Source of the DNA: CAMFLJ01 sp965279255
GTDB lineage: Bacteria > Actinomycetota > Acidimicrobiia > Acidimicrobiales > Acidimicrobilacustridaceae
Direction of reading: 5' to 3'
DNA: 64,000 nucleotides
Assembly (NCBI GenBank): GCA_965279255.1
Contig: OZ257146.1
Location: forward strand, 2,418,001-2,482,000
The notes under the pieces are model-generated. The model saw nothing but the letters and a program-made list of their open reading frames with translations. It was not told the origin of the DNA and did no database searches. How positions within the stretch are numbered: position 1 is the first letter of the stretch; each line of letters opens with the position of its first letter. Positions 44,157-51,940 of the stretch are shown piece by piece. The translations under genes and the position numbers were made by a program.

Positions 44157-44783
44157 ATGAAGCACTCCCTCCCCAAGGCCAAGCGCGCCTCGACGCGGAC
44201 CAAGGCCCTCGTCACCGGCGGCCTCGTCGCCCTCACCGCTGCCGGCGTCGGCGGCGCGGCGTTCGCGGCCTTCACCGGCACGACCAACGCCGCCCAGTCG
44301 GTGGCCTCGGGCACCGTCAGCCTCGCCGGCATCGGCACCAACGCCGCCGGCAACCGCCTCACCGTGGGCGCCTCGAACATCGCGGCCGGCGACACCATCC
44401 AGCGTGCCGTCACCCTCACCAACACCGGCACCATCGACATGGCGAACATCACCCTGACGACCAACGCCACGACGAGCTCGCTGCTCAACACCGACACCGT
44501 CACCGGTCTCCAGATGAACATCGACAAGTGCTCGGTGGCCTGGACCGAGTCGGCGATCCCCTACACCTACACGTGCAGCGGCACCACCTCGACGGTGCTG
44601 GCCAGCACCCCGGTGATCGGCTCCAACCTGGCGCTGACGAACCTCACCCTGACCGCCTCGGCCGCCAACAACCTGCGCGTGACCCTGACCCTGCCGGGCG
44701 CTGCCGGCAACACGCTCCAGGCCCAGACCTCGGTGATCAACTACACCTTCACCGGCACCCAGCGCGCCGCGACCAACCAGTGA
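44157..44783 (+). CDS. SipW-dependent camelysin/TasA-like secreted protein, copy 1
   Basis: A 208-residue exported protein. A basic head (KRASTRTK) and the hydrophobic VTGGLVALTAAGVGGAAFAAF (about 19-39) form a SipW-type signal peptide, with FTGTTNAAQSVASGTVSL just after the expected cleavage, as in TasA and camelysin. The mature part is Thr/Asn/Ala-rich beta sandwich with two Cys that could pair (DKCSVAW, YTYTCSG). Such proteins form fibres or a biofilm-like coat. The gene is followed by a signal peptidase fusion and then by its own near-identical copy. Confidence 0.88.
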   Translation: MKHSLPKAKRASTRTKALVTGGLVALTAAGVGGAAFAAFTGTTNAAQSVASGTVSLAGIGTNAAGNRLTVGASNIAAGDTIQRAVTLTNTGTIDMANITLTTNATTSSLLNTDTVTGLQMNIDKCSVAWTESAIPYTYTCSGTTSTVLASTPVIGSNLALTNLTLTASAANNLRVTLTLPGAAGNTLQAQTSVINYTFTGTQRAATNQ

Positions 44784-44819
44784 TCCAGCGTCTCCTGACG
44801 CTCTCCTGAGTTGACCCCG

Positions 44820-47120
44820 ATGACCACGACCCGACGAGCCGAGGAGCCCCACGAGGGCACCCGTCGCTCACCCATCGCCACGGCGGTGCGGTGGGTGACG
44901 GGCCTCGCTCTCGCGGTCGCGGTCATCGGGGTGCTCGTGCTCTCCGTGGGCACGTTCACCGGCTGGCTCTCGGTCCAGACCGTCCCCACCGGCTCGATGG
45001 AGCCGGCGATCCACAAGGGCTCGGCGATCCTCGTCGACCCCGTCCCCGTCGACGAGGTCGCGGTCGGCGACGTCATCGTCTTCGCCGCCCCGACGACGGG
45101 CACCATGACCGTGCACCGCGTCGCCCAGATCGAGCAGGGCGAGGCCGGGCCGGTCTTCACCACCAAGGGCGACGCCAACGCCGGTCCCGACCCGTGGCGC
45201 CTCTCGGTCGACGGCACCCACCTCCACCGGGTGCGCATGGCCGTGCCCCTGCTCGGCAAGCTCCTCCTCGCCCTCTCCGCGCCGACCACCCGCATCGTGC
45301 TGGCCGGCCTCGGCGCCCTCATGGTGCTCGGCTTCGGCCTCAGCCACCTCTGGCGCCGACCCGACCGCCGCGACGAGGCGGTCGGCACCTGGGACACCGC
45401 CCTCGACCGCGTGGCCCACGCGCTCCCCCATCCCCATCTGCCCCACCCGCACCTCCTCCACCACCACCACGCCGCCGCCGAGCCGGACGTGGACGCCGAT
45501 GCCGAGGTCGAGGCCCAGTCGGTGGCCGAGGCGGTCGAGGCGGCTCGCCGACGGTCGCTGGACCCGCTCGTGGAGCTCCTGGGCGAGGCCGGTGAGCGCA
45601 CGGACGACGACGCCCACATCGACGCCCTCGACACCGACGACCGCCAGACCGAGGACGGCCCGGCCCCGGCCGGGGCCCATCCGCGCATCCGCCGCATCAC
45701 CGGCGCCGGCACCACCAGCGTGCTGGCCGTGGTCCTGCTGGCCGGAGCCGTCGCCTGGCTCCCGGCCCGCACCGCCAACGCGTCGCTCACCGCCACCACG
45801 GCCGCCGCCAACAGCGTCTCGACCCTCGTCGTTCCCCCCAAGACCGGCGTGACCTGCTCGTGGGACTCCACCACGGCGGTCACCATGGCGTGGACCAACC
45901 CGAACACCACCGACAGCGCCCAGGTCCTCGTCGCCACCACCTCCGGCGGCACCACCACCGTCGGCACCACGGCGGCCGCCGCGGCCACGACCGTCAGCTA
46001 CGCACCGGCGACGCCGCTCACGACGGTCAAGTACCTGTCGATGACGGCCGCGTTCAGCACCTGGACCTCGGTGGCGTCGCCCGAGATCCCCACCAACGAG
46101 TGCCGCCGGGCGATCAACGCGTACGCCGGGAACGGCACCGCCGCCTTCGCCGGCGACGGCGGTGCGGCCACGTCCGCCTCCCTGAACGCGCCCCTCCAGT
46201 CGTTCGAGGCCCCCGACGGCCGGGTCTTCGTGGCCGACTCCGTCAACAACCGGATCCGGGTGATCGCGACCAACGGCACGATCTCGACCTTCGCCGGCGG
46301 GACCGGCGCGGCGAGCGCGTGCACCTTCGCCGGCCCGGTGGCCACGCTGCGGCTGAACGCCCCCAGGGGCGTCGCGGTCGACGCCGCCGGCAACGTGTAC
46401 ATCTCCGACACGGGCGCGGCCTGCATCCGCAAGGTCGACACGGCCGGCAACGTCACCCGGTTCGCCGGCGGCGGGGCGACCACCGCCTGCAACACCGCCG
46501 TGGCGCCCACGGCACTCTCGCTCTCGAGCCCGTCCGGCCTGGCCGTCGACACCGCCGGCGCCCTGATCGTGGCCGACACCGGCCGCAACTGCGTGCGCCG
46601 CCTCACCGCCACGACCACGGCACTGGTCGCGGGCGGAGGGGGAACGACGACCTGCAGCGCCACGACCGCCACCGCCGTCTCGTTGTCCGGTCCCCTCAGC
46701 GTCGCCGTCGACGCCTCGAACAACGTCTACGTCGCGGACACCGGCCGCAACTGCGTCCGCAAGGTCGTCGGCACCGCGGTCAGCGTCGCCGCCGGCGGCG
46801 GGGCCACCACGGCCTGCACCGCCGTCACCACCTCGACCGCCGTCTCGCTGTCGGCCCCGCAGGGCGTCGCGGTCGACAGCACCGGCACCGTCTACGTCGC
46901 CGACACCGGCCGGCGCTGCGTGCGCCAGGTCGTCGGCACGACCGTCACCCAGGTCGCCTTCACCGGCACCAACAGCGCGGTCGGTGACAACGGCCCGGCG
47001 CTGGCGGCCACCATCCGCACCCCCGCCCGGGTCAGCGTCCTCTCCGACGGTGACCTCCTCGTGTCCGACAGCGCGACGAACGCCGGCTCCACCGACATCC
47101 GTCGCATCGAGCTGAGCTGA
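44820..47120 (+). CDS. SipW-type signal peptidase fused to a six-bladed NHL propeller
   Basis: A 766-residue fusion. Helix 1 (about 22-50) leads to the peptidase with catalytic Ser59 in PTGSMEP, His99 in TVHRVAQ (His, as in archaeal/ER and SipW enzymes, instead of Lys) and Asp118 in TKGDAN. Helix 2 is about 155-177. A cytoplasmic, His-rich linker (203-217) and acidic stretch follow. A third hydrophobic segment (about 298-315) ends ARTANASLT, resembling a SipW-type signal and cleavage site. Then comes a short beta domain and six NHL repeats (about 430-766; repeated VYVADTGRNCVRK). Topology puts both the peptidase and the propeller outside, so self-cleavage is possible. The ATG at 44820 lacks a strong ribosome site, suggesting coupling to the gene before. 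Confidence 0.85.
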   Translation: MTTTRRAEEPHEGTRRSPIATAVRWVTGLALAVAVIGVLVLSVGTFTGWLSVQTVPTGSMEPAIHKGSAILVDPVPVDEVAVGDVIVFAAPTTGTMTVHRVAQIEQGEAGPVFTTKGDANAGPDPWRLSVDGTHLHRVRMAVPLLGKLLLALSAPTTRIVLAGLGALMVLGFGLSHLWRRPDRRDEAVGTWDTALDRVAHALPHPHLPHPHLLHHHHAAAEPDVDADAEVEAQSVAEAVEAARRRSLDPLVELLGEAGERTDDDAHIDALDTDDRQTEDGPAPAGAHPRIRRITGAGTTSVLAVVLLAGAVAWLPARTANASLTATTAAANSVSTLVVPPKTGVTCSWDSTTAVTMAWTNPNTTDSAQVLVATTSGGTTTVGTTAAAAATTVSYAPATPLTTVKYLSMTAAFSTWTSVASPEIPTNECRRAINAYAGNGTAAFAGDGGAATSASLNAPLQSFEAPDGRVFVADSVNNRIRVIATNGTISTFAGGTGAASACTFAGPVATLRLNAPRGVAVDAAGNVYISDTGAACIRKVDTAGNVTRFAGGGATTACNTAVAPTALSLSSPSGLAVDTAGALIVADTGRNCVRRLTATTTALVAGGGGTTTCSATTATAVSLSGPLSVAVDASNNVYVADTGRNCVRKVVGTAVSVAAGGGATTACTAVTTSTAVSLSAPQGVAVDSTGTVYVADTGRRCVRQVVGTTVTQVAFTGTNSAVGDNGPALAATIRTPARVSVLSDGDLLVSDSATNAGSTDIRRIELS

Positions 47121-47145
47121 CCCGCCGGCTCCCCCGACCTCAGAT

Positions 47146-47193
47146 CCACCCACCCCACCCCACCCCACCCACCCCACCCCGAAACCACCCCAC
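47146..47193. repeat. CCACCCC low-complexity tract
   Basis: About nine imperfect units of CCACC/CCCCACC in tandem between the fusion gene and the second secreted-protein gene. It is prone to slippage and may end transcription by forming unusual structure. Confidence 0.7.
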
Positions 47194-47210
47194 TCCGAGC
47201 AGACCACACG

Positions 47211-47227
47211 GTTGGTACAGCCGTACC
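47211..47227 (+). promoter_or_regulatory. Promoter motif shared by the two camelysin-like genes, copy 2
   Basis: GTTGGTACAGCCGTACC contains the palindrome GGTAC-AGCC-GTACC. It corresponds to the motif at 44023-44039 and lies 95 bases before the second gene. Confidence 0.45.
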
Positions 47228-47321
47228 GAGTCGCTCCACCCCAGACGGCCGAGAGCCGATCACCTCAGAGCCGGGACGTGCACCCGTCCCGGCCACCCAC
47301 CCAAGGACGGCGAATCCCCCG

Positions 47322-47948
47322 ATGAAGCACGCACTCCCCTCCCCCAGACGAACCTCCACCCGCACCAAGGCCATCGTCACCGGCGGCCTCGTGGCCCTCA
47401 CGGCCGCAGGCGTGGGCGGCGCCGCCTTCGCCGCGTTCACCGGCACCAGCAACGCCGCCCAGTCGGTCGCCTCCGGCACCGTCAGCCTGGCCGGCATCGG
47501 CACCAACGCCGCCGGCAACCGCCTGACCGTCGGCGCCACCAACATCGCGCCGGGCGACACCATCCAGCGCGCCGTCACCCTCACCAACACCGGCACCCTC
47601 GACCTGGCCAGCGTCACCCTGACGACCAACGCCACGACCACCTCGCTGCTCGACACCGACCCGACGAACGGGCTGCAGGTCACCATCGACCGGTGCTCGG
47701 TGGCCTGGACCGAGTCGGCGATCCCGTACACCTACACCTGCGGCGGCACCACCACCTCGGTGCGCACCAGCAGCCCGGTGATCGGCACCAACCTGGCCCT
47801 GTCGAACCTCACGCTCACCGCGGCGGCGGTCAACAACCTGCGGGTCACCGTGACGCTGCCCTCGGCAGCGGGCAACACCTTCCAGGGCCTGACCTCGGTG
47901 GTGAACTACACCTTCACCGGCACCCAGCGCGCCGCCACCGCCAAGTAG
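47322..47948 (+). CDS. SipW-dependent camelysin/TasA-like secreted protein, copy 2
   Basis: A 208-residue paralogue of the gene at 44157, equal in length and nearly identical over the signal peptide (TGGLVALTAAGVGGAAFAAF), the first mature segment and the end (NYTFTGTQRAAT). Differences cluster in the middle (TSLLDTDPTNGLQVTIDRC; GGTTTSVRTSSP). Both Cys are kept. It is presumably processed by the neighbouring peptidase and may copolymerise with copy 1. Tandem duplication around the peptidase gene is the simplest origin. Confidence 0.88.
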   Translation: MKHALPSPRRTSTRTKAIVTGGLVALTAAGVGGAAFAAFTGTSNAAQSVASGTVSLAGIGTNAAGNRLTVGATNIAPGDTIQRAVTLTNTGTLDLASVTLTTNATTTSLLDTDPTNGLQVTIDRCSVAWTESAIPYTYTCGGTTTSVRTSSPVIGTNLALSNLTLTAAAVNNLRVTVTLPSAAGNTFQGLTSVVNYTFTGTQRAATAK

Positions 47949-47970
47949 CCACCACCCTCACGCACGAGCA

Positions 47971-47994
47971 TCGGCGGCCCTTCGGGGCCGCCGA
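47971..47994 (+). terminator. Hairpin terminator with TTCG tetraloop
   Basis: Perfect 10-base arms TCGGCGGCCC and GGGCCGCCGA closed by TTCG, 22 bases past the copy 2 stop. Confidence 0.8.
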
Positions 47995-48031
47995 GCCGCG
48001 TGACCGCTGAGCTGCTCGGTGGCCCAGCTGC

Positions 48032-48673
48032 TCAGGCGCCGGCGGCGAGGTCGACGAGGCCCTCGCGGGCGGCGATGACCACGACCTCGAGGCGGGTGCT
48101 GGCGCCCAGGCGCCGGCAGATCCGCTGGATGTGGTTCCGCACGGTGTGCACGCTGAGGTAGAGCTCCTCGGCGATGGCCCGGTTGGTGAGGCCCCGAGCC
48201 AGCCCGGCGACGATCTGCAGCTCCCGGGCCGAGAGGATCGGCACGACGGTGCGGTCGCGGTCCCGGTGGTCGCGGGCGAGCACCGATGCGGCCGCCGGCG
48301 AGAGCACGGCCTCGCCCCGGCCGACCGCGGCGACGGCCGCGACGAGCTCGTCGAGGCCGCGGTCGCGGGTGACGAAGCCGTCGCATCCCGACGAGAGCGC
48401 GGCGGTGACCGACCCGGCGTCGGCGAGGTCGGCGAGCACCAGCACCCGTGCATCGGGGCACGTCGCCCTGACCGCCTCCACCACCGAGGCCCCGTCGCCG
48501 TCGGGCAGGGCCCAGTCGACGACGACCACGTTGGGTGCGAAGGCGGTCACTGCGCTTCGCGTCTCCGCGACGCTGTGGGCCGAACGGACGACCTCGATGT
48601 CCGACTGCGCCGAGAGCACGTGGACGAGGCCGTCGGCAACCATTCGTTGGCTGTCGACCACCAGAACCTTCAC
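48032..48673 (-). CDS. LuxR/NarL-type response regulator with atypical receiver
   Basis: A 213-residue two-domain regulator. The receiver (1-120) keeps the phosphorylation site Asp in VVVVDWALPDGDG. The usual N-terminal acidic pair is reduced to VVDSQ, and the conserved Lys near 100 is replaced by TRD, so phosphorylation control is doubtful. The LuxR helix-turn-helix (about 145-205) is normal: LSARELQIVAGLARGLTNRAIAEELYLSVHTVRNHI. No histidine kinase is nearby. It is convergent with the secreted-protein locus and a candidate regulator of it. Confidence 0.88.
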   Translation of the reverse strand: MKVLVVDSQRMVADGLVHVLSAQSDIEVVRSAHSVAETRSAVTAFAPNVVVVDWALPDGDGASVVEAVRATCPDARVLVLADLADAGSVTAALSSGCDGFVTRDRGLDELVAAVAAVGRGEAVLSPAAASVLARDHRDRDRTVVPILSARELQIVAGLARGLTNRAIAEELYLSVHTVRNHIQRICRRLGASTRLEVVVIAAREGLVDLAAGA

Positions 48674-48714
48674 GGCGCCGAGAATAGCTAGGGCAGGTGT
48701 CTCAGTCGCGCCAT

Positions 48715-48761
48715 GTGGTGAAAATTCTTCCAGAGGTGTGATTCGGTGGGCATTTCACCAC
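48715..48761. promoter_or_regulatory. Inverted repeat in the response-regulator leader
   Basis: GTGGTGAAA (48715-48723) and TTTCACCAC (48753-48761) are perfect inverted copies 29 bases apart, in an AT-richer gap between the response-regulator start and the end of the TetR gene. They could be paired regulator sites or an RNA stem. Confidence 0.4.
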
Positions 48762-48786
48762 TCACCGTGATGCAGGGCCCGCCGGG

Positions 48787-49362
48787 TCATTCGAGGCGAA
48801 GGGCCTGGACGAGCTCCTCGATCCGGGCCGCCGACCGCGCGTCGTCGGGCCCGAGCGCGAGGTGCTCGAGGGCGAGGGAGAGCAGCACCGATCGCATCAG
48901 GCCGGCCAGCGCGGGCGCCCGATCGTCAAAGGCCGGCGCCACTGTGCGCAGCCACCCCTGCAGGGCCGGCTCGAGCAGGGCCACGAGCTGCGCCGCCTCG
49001 ACCCGGGCCGCCGGCTCGCCACGGAGGCCCTCACCGATGAGCAGGCGCCACGAGGCCTCCTCGGCGAGGGTGCCCTCCCACAGCCAGGTGAGCAGGCGGC
49101 GCACGGCGTCGGCCGGGGTGGCGGCGGCAGCGACCTCGGGCGGGGGCCCGTCCTCACCGAGGCGGCGGGGGTAGCCGCGCTCCTCGAGCACGGCCCGCAG
49201 CAGGTCGGCCTTCGACGGGAAGTGGTGGTAGATGGTGGCGACGTTGAGCCCGCAGGCGTCGGCCAGCTGGCGCATCGAGAGGCCCGATGAGTTCTCCGCC
49301 GTGCTCAGCGCGAAGGCGGTGTCGAGGATGCGCTCGCGCGTCGAGCGACCGACCGAGGTCAC
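48787..49362 (-). CDS. TetR-family transcriptional regulator
   Basis: A 191-residue repressor-type protein. The N-terminal helix-turn-helix (about 8-55) includes RERILDTAFALS and LSMRQLADACGLNVATIYHHFPSKADLL, a textbook TetR domain. The rest is a ligand-binding helical domain with ALEHLALG-type helices. The GTG at 49362 lies 13 bases after the P450 stop, so it is co-transcribed with that P450 and may repress it through the CCAACGAACGTTTG motif at 50658. Whether it also binds the TCTGACG sites is open. The ligand is unknown. Confidence 0.9.
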   Translation of the reverse strand: MTSVGRSTRERILDTAFALSTAENSSGLSMRQLADACGLNVATIYHHFPSKADLLRAVLEERGYPRRLGEDGPPPEVAAAATPADAVRRLLTWLWEGTLAEEASWRLLIGEGLRGEPAARVEAAQLVALLEPALQGWLRTVAPAFDDRAPALAGLMRSVLLSLALEHLALGPDDARSAARIEELVQALRLE

Positions 49363-49375
49363 CGCCGGGGCCCGT

Positions 49376-50641
49376 TCACGCCAGTGTCTTCTCGGGGGTG
49401 AAGACGGCCGGCAGGTGCTGCAGCGCGATGACGAGGGTGTTCTCGCCCCGAGGGGGCGTGACCCCGTCGGGCACCCGCAGGTCGTGGAGGCGCTGGAACA
49501 GCTGCTCGAACACCACGTTGATCTCGGCCCGGGCCAGGTTGGCGCCGAGGCAGTAGTGCGTGCCGATGCCGAAGCCGACGTGGGGGTTGGGGTCTCGGTC
49601 GATGCGGAACTCGTCGGGTGCGTCGAAGACGTCCTCGTCGCGGTTGGCCGACTGGTAGAGCATCAGGACCTTCTGGCCCTCGACGAAGGTGCGGCCCTTG
49701 TACTCGTGGGTCTCGGTGACGGTGCGGGTGAAGCTGATCACCGGCGACACGTAGCGCACGATCTCCTCGACGGCGGAGTCGATCAGGGCGGGCTCAGCGA
49801 TGAGGCGGTCGCGCTCGGCCGGGAAGCGGGAGAAGGCCAGCAGCCCGCCGGTGAGCGCGTTGCGGGTGGTCTCGTTGCCGGCGACGACGAGCAGGCACAG
49901 GAACATGAACAGCTCGTCGTCGGTCATGGTGCCCTCGACGTCGCTGTCGTCGTCGCCCGTGGCGGTGGCCTGGGCGCTCACCCCGGTGACCAGCACGCCC
50001 TCGTCGTGGGCGTTGGTGAGGATGGAGATGAGGTCCTCGGTGACGGGCTTGCCCCGGCGCTCGGCGATGAGCTCGGTGCAGAGCGCCGAGTACTCGCCGA
50101 AGGCCATGGCGGCGGCGATGAGGGCCGGGTCGTCGGCCTCGGTGTGCCCCTCGCCGTTCATCATGGCGTCGGACCACCGGTGGAGCTGCTCCCGCTGCTC
50201 GGGGTCGAGGCCGATGAGCTCGGCGATGATGATCAGCGGCAGGTGGATGGCGAAGTCCTCGACGAAGTCGATCTCGCCCCGCTCGGCGATGTCGTCGATG
50301 AGCTCGGCGGTGAGCTCCTTCATGTGGCCGGTGAGCTCGCGCACCCGGGCGGGGGTGAAGCCCCGGTTGATGAGGCGGCGCACCCGGGTGTGCTCGGGGT
50401 CGTCCATGGCGATGATCGACAGCGGCACGTCGAGCACGGGGCGTACGCCCTGGGCCGAGGAGTACAGCTCGGTGTGGCGCGAGATGTGCACCACGTCCTC
50501 GTGCTTCGACACCACCCAGAGGCCGTTGCGCTCGTCCCAGTGCACGGGATCGTTGGTGCGCAACCAGCGGTAGGAGTCCCACGGGTCGTCGTAGAAGTGG
50601 GGGTCGAGGATGTCGAAGTCGGGGGCCGTCGGCGTCGTCAT
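49376..50641 (-). CDS. Cytochrome P450, actinobacterial steroid/lipid type
   Basis: A 421-residue P450. The I-helix AGNETTRNALTGG and haem loop FGIGTHYCLGANLARAE are complete, with YVSPVISFTRTV and MLYQSANRDE typical of the CYP125/142/124-like group. It is similar along its length to the P450 at 23739-25019. The ATG at 50641 is used; longer starts run into the terminator region. The TetR gene follows directly. Two acyl-CoA dehydrogenase genes upstream parallel the cyp125-fadE28-fadE29 neighbourhood of M. tuberculosis, although in a different order, which favours sterol side-chain oxidation. Confidence 0.92.
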   Translation of the reverse strand: MTTPTAPDFDILDPHFYDDPWDSYRWLRTNDPVHWDERNGLWVVSKHEDVVHISRHTELYSSAQGVRPVLDVPLSIIAMDDPEHTRVRRLINRGFTPARVRELTGHMKELTAELIDDIAERGEIDFVEDFAIHLPLIIIAELIGLDPEQREQLHRWSDAMMNGEGHTEADDPALIAAAMAFGEYSALCTELIAERRGKPVTEDLISILTNAHDEGVLVTGVSAQATATGDDDSDVEGTMTDDELFMFLCLLVVAGNETTRNALTGGLLAFSRFPAERDRLIAEPALIDSAVEEIVRYVSPVISFTRTVTETHEYKGRTFVEGQKVLMLYQSANRDEDVFDAPDEFRIDRDPNPHVGFGIGTHYCLGANLARAEINVVFEQLFQRLHDLRVPDGVTPPRGENTLVIALQHLPAVFTPEKTLA

Positions 50642-50657
50642 GGCGGGCACGCTACCC

Positions 50658-50671
50658 CAACGAACGTTTGG
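50658..50671. promoter_or_regulatory. P450 operator motif, copy 2
   Basis: CCAACGAACGTTTG, 17 bases before the P450 start. It matches the motif at 25077-25090 (read on the minus strand) at 13 of 14 positions. It is a likely target of the TetR protein encoded after this P450. Confidence 0.65.
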
Positions 50672-50749
50672 CCGGGCGTCGGTGCCGTGCGGGACGCGCC
50701 GTGCGGGGTCCAGGGTGGCGGGACCCCGGGCCCGGGCCCGGACGCGGCA

Positions 50750-50776
50750 GGGGCCGGGTGCAGTGCACCCGGCCCC
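50750..50776 (-). terminator. GC hairpin after the acyl-CoA dehydrogenase pair
   Basis: Arms GGGGCCGGGTGCA and TGCACCCGGCCCC are nearly contiguous (one base between), 56 bases past the stop. Confidence 0.65.
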
Positions 50777-50831
50777 GCGCTCCCCCTCCACGACCGGTCC
50801 CCCCGGAACGGTCGATCGGTCTGTCAGGCCG

Positions 50832-51902
50832 TCAGGACCCGACGGGCTCGTCGGCGAGGAGCTTGCCCAGCGCCAGCAGGCTCTCGGTGGTGCCACCGAG
50901 GAACAGCTCCTGCTTCTTGGTCCAGAGGTAGTAGCGGTGCAGCGGGTAGTCGCGGTCGACGCCGACACCACCGTGGAGGTGGGTCGCGGCGTGCACGACG
51001 CGCTGGCCGCCCTCGGCCGCCCAGTACTTGGCGGTCGCGGCGTGCTCGGCGGCCGGGAGGCCGTCGTCGATGCGCATGGCGGCCTGCCAACCGGTGAGCT
51101 TGATGGCCTCGCTGTCGATGCGGGCGTCGGCGGCGCGCTGGGCGACGGCCTGGAACGTGGCGATCTTGCGATCGAACTGCTCGCGCTCCTTGACGTAGTC
51201 GGCGGTGATCTCGACGGCGCGGGCGGTGACGCCCGCCATGATCATCGCCTGGCCGGTGCGACCGTGGTCGATGAGCGAGCCGAGGGCCTCGGGGCCGGCG
51301 ATGCGGGTGGCCGCGGCGCCGTCGAAGGTGACCAGTGCGTCGGGGATGTCATCGACCGCGTCCTGGCGCTCGACGGTGACACCGGCGGCGTCGGCCTCGA
51401 CGAGGTAGACGCCGTCGACGGCCGACACCAGGAAGGCGTCGGCGACGGTGCCGAACGGGACGTTGGTCTTCACGCCGGTGAGGGTGCCGCCGGAGGCGAC
51501 GAGCGACGGCGAGGACACCGGGCCGGTGAGGTCGTGAAGGGCCACGGTGACGATGCGGTCACCGGAGGCGAGGCCGCCGAGCTGGTCGGGGGCGTGCTCG
51601 GCGAGGAACGGGCCGGCCATGGCCATCACCGGCAGCGCCGGGATCGGGGCGACCGCACGGCCGACCTCCTCGAGGACGATGGCGACCTCGAAGAAGCCCA
51701 TGCCACCGCCGCCGGCCGACTCCGGCAGGCCGATGCCCACCAGGCCGAGCCCGGCGAGCTCACGCCACAGCTCGAGGTCGACACCGGTCGAGCCCTCGGC
51801 GAAGGCGACCTCCTTGAGGTGGTCCGGGGTGCAGCGGTCGGTGAGGACGCGGTTGGCCAGGCCCCGCAGCTCCTCCTGGTCAGAGGTGAAGGAGAAATCC
51901 AT
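50832..51902 (-). CDS. Acyl-CoA dehydrogenase, probable non-catalytic partner subunit (FadE28/ChsE1-like)
   Basis: A 356-residue protein with the acyl-CoA dehydrogenase fold (FTSDQEELRGLANRVL; GLGLVGIGLPESAGGGG; REQFDRKIATFQAVAQ). Neither common position for the catalytic Glu is filled: helix G reads DHGRTGQAM and the late site reads LGGTTESLL. Steroid-specific alpha2beta2 enzymes pair one subunit lacking the base with one that has it, so this fits the ChsE1 (FadE28) side, with the next gene as partner. The gap to that gene is 38 bases. The substrate may be a sterol side-chain CoA ester; this is inferred from family and context. Confidence 0.82.
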   Translation of the reverse strand: MDFSFTSDQEELRGLANRVLTDRCTPDHLKEVAFAEGSTGVDLELWRELAGLGLVGIGLPESAGGGGMGFFEVAIVLEEVGRAVAPIPALPVMAMAGPFLAEHAPDQLGGLASGDRIVTVALHDLTGPVSSPSLVASGGTLTGVKTNVPFGTVADAFLVSAVDGVYLVEADAAGVTVERQDAVDDIPDALVTFDGAAATRIAGPEALGSLIDHGRTGQAMIMAGVTARAVEITADYVKEREQFDRKIATFQAVAQRAADARIDSEAIKLTGWQAAMRIDDGLPAAEHAATAKYWAAEGGQRVVHAATHLHGGVGVDRDYPLHRYYLWTKKQELFLGGTTESLLALGKLLADEPVGS

Positions 51903-51940
51903 CGGTCAGTTCTTCTCTCTCGTCGTTCTCGCGGGGCGGG

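Noticed and set aside
44868..47207. Long minus-strand open frame opposite the peptidase-propeller fusion
   Set aside because: Glycine-rich shadow of the plus-strand gene, whose catalytic residues and NHL repeats are clear.
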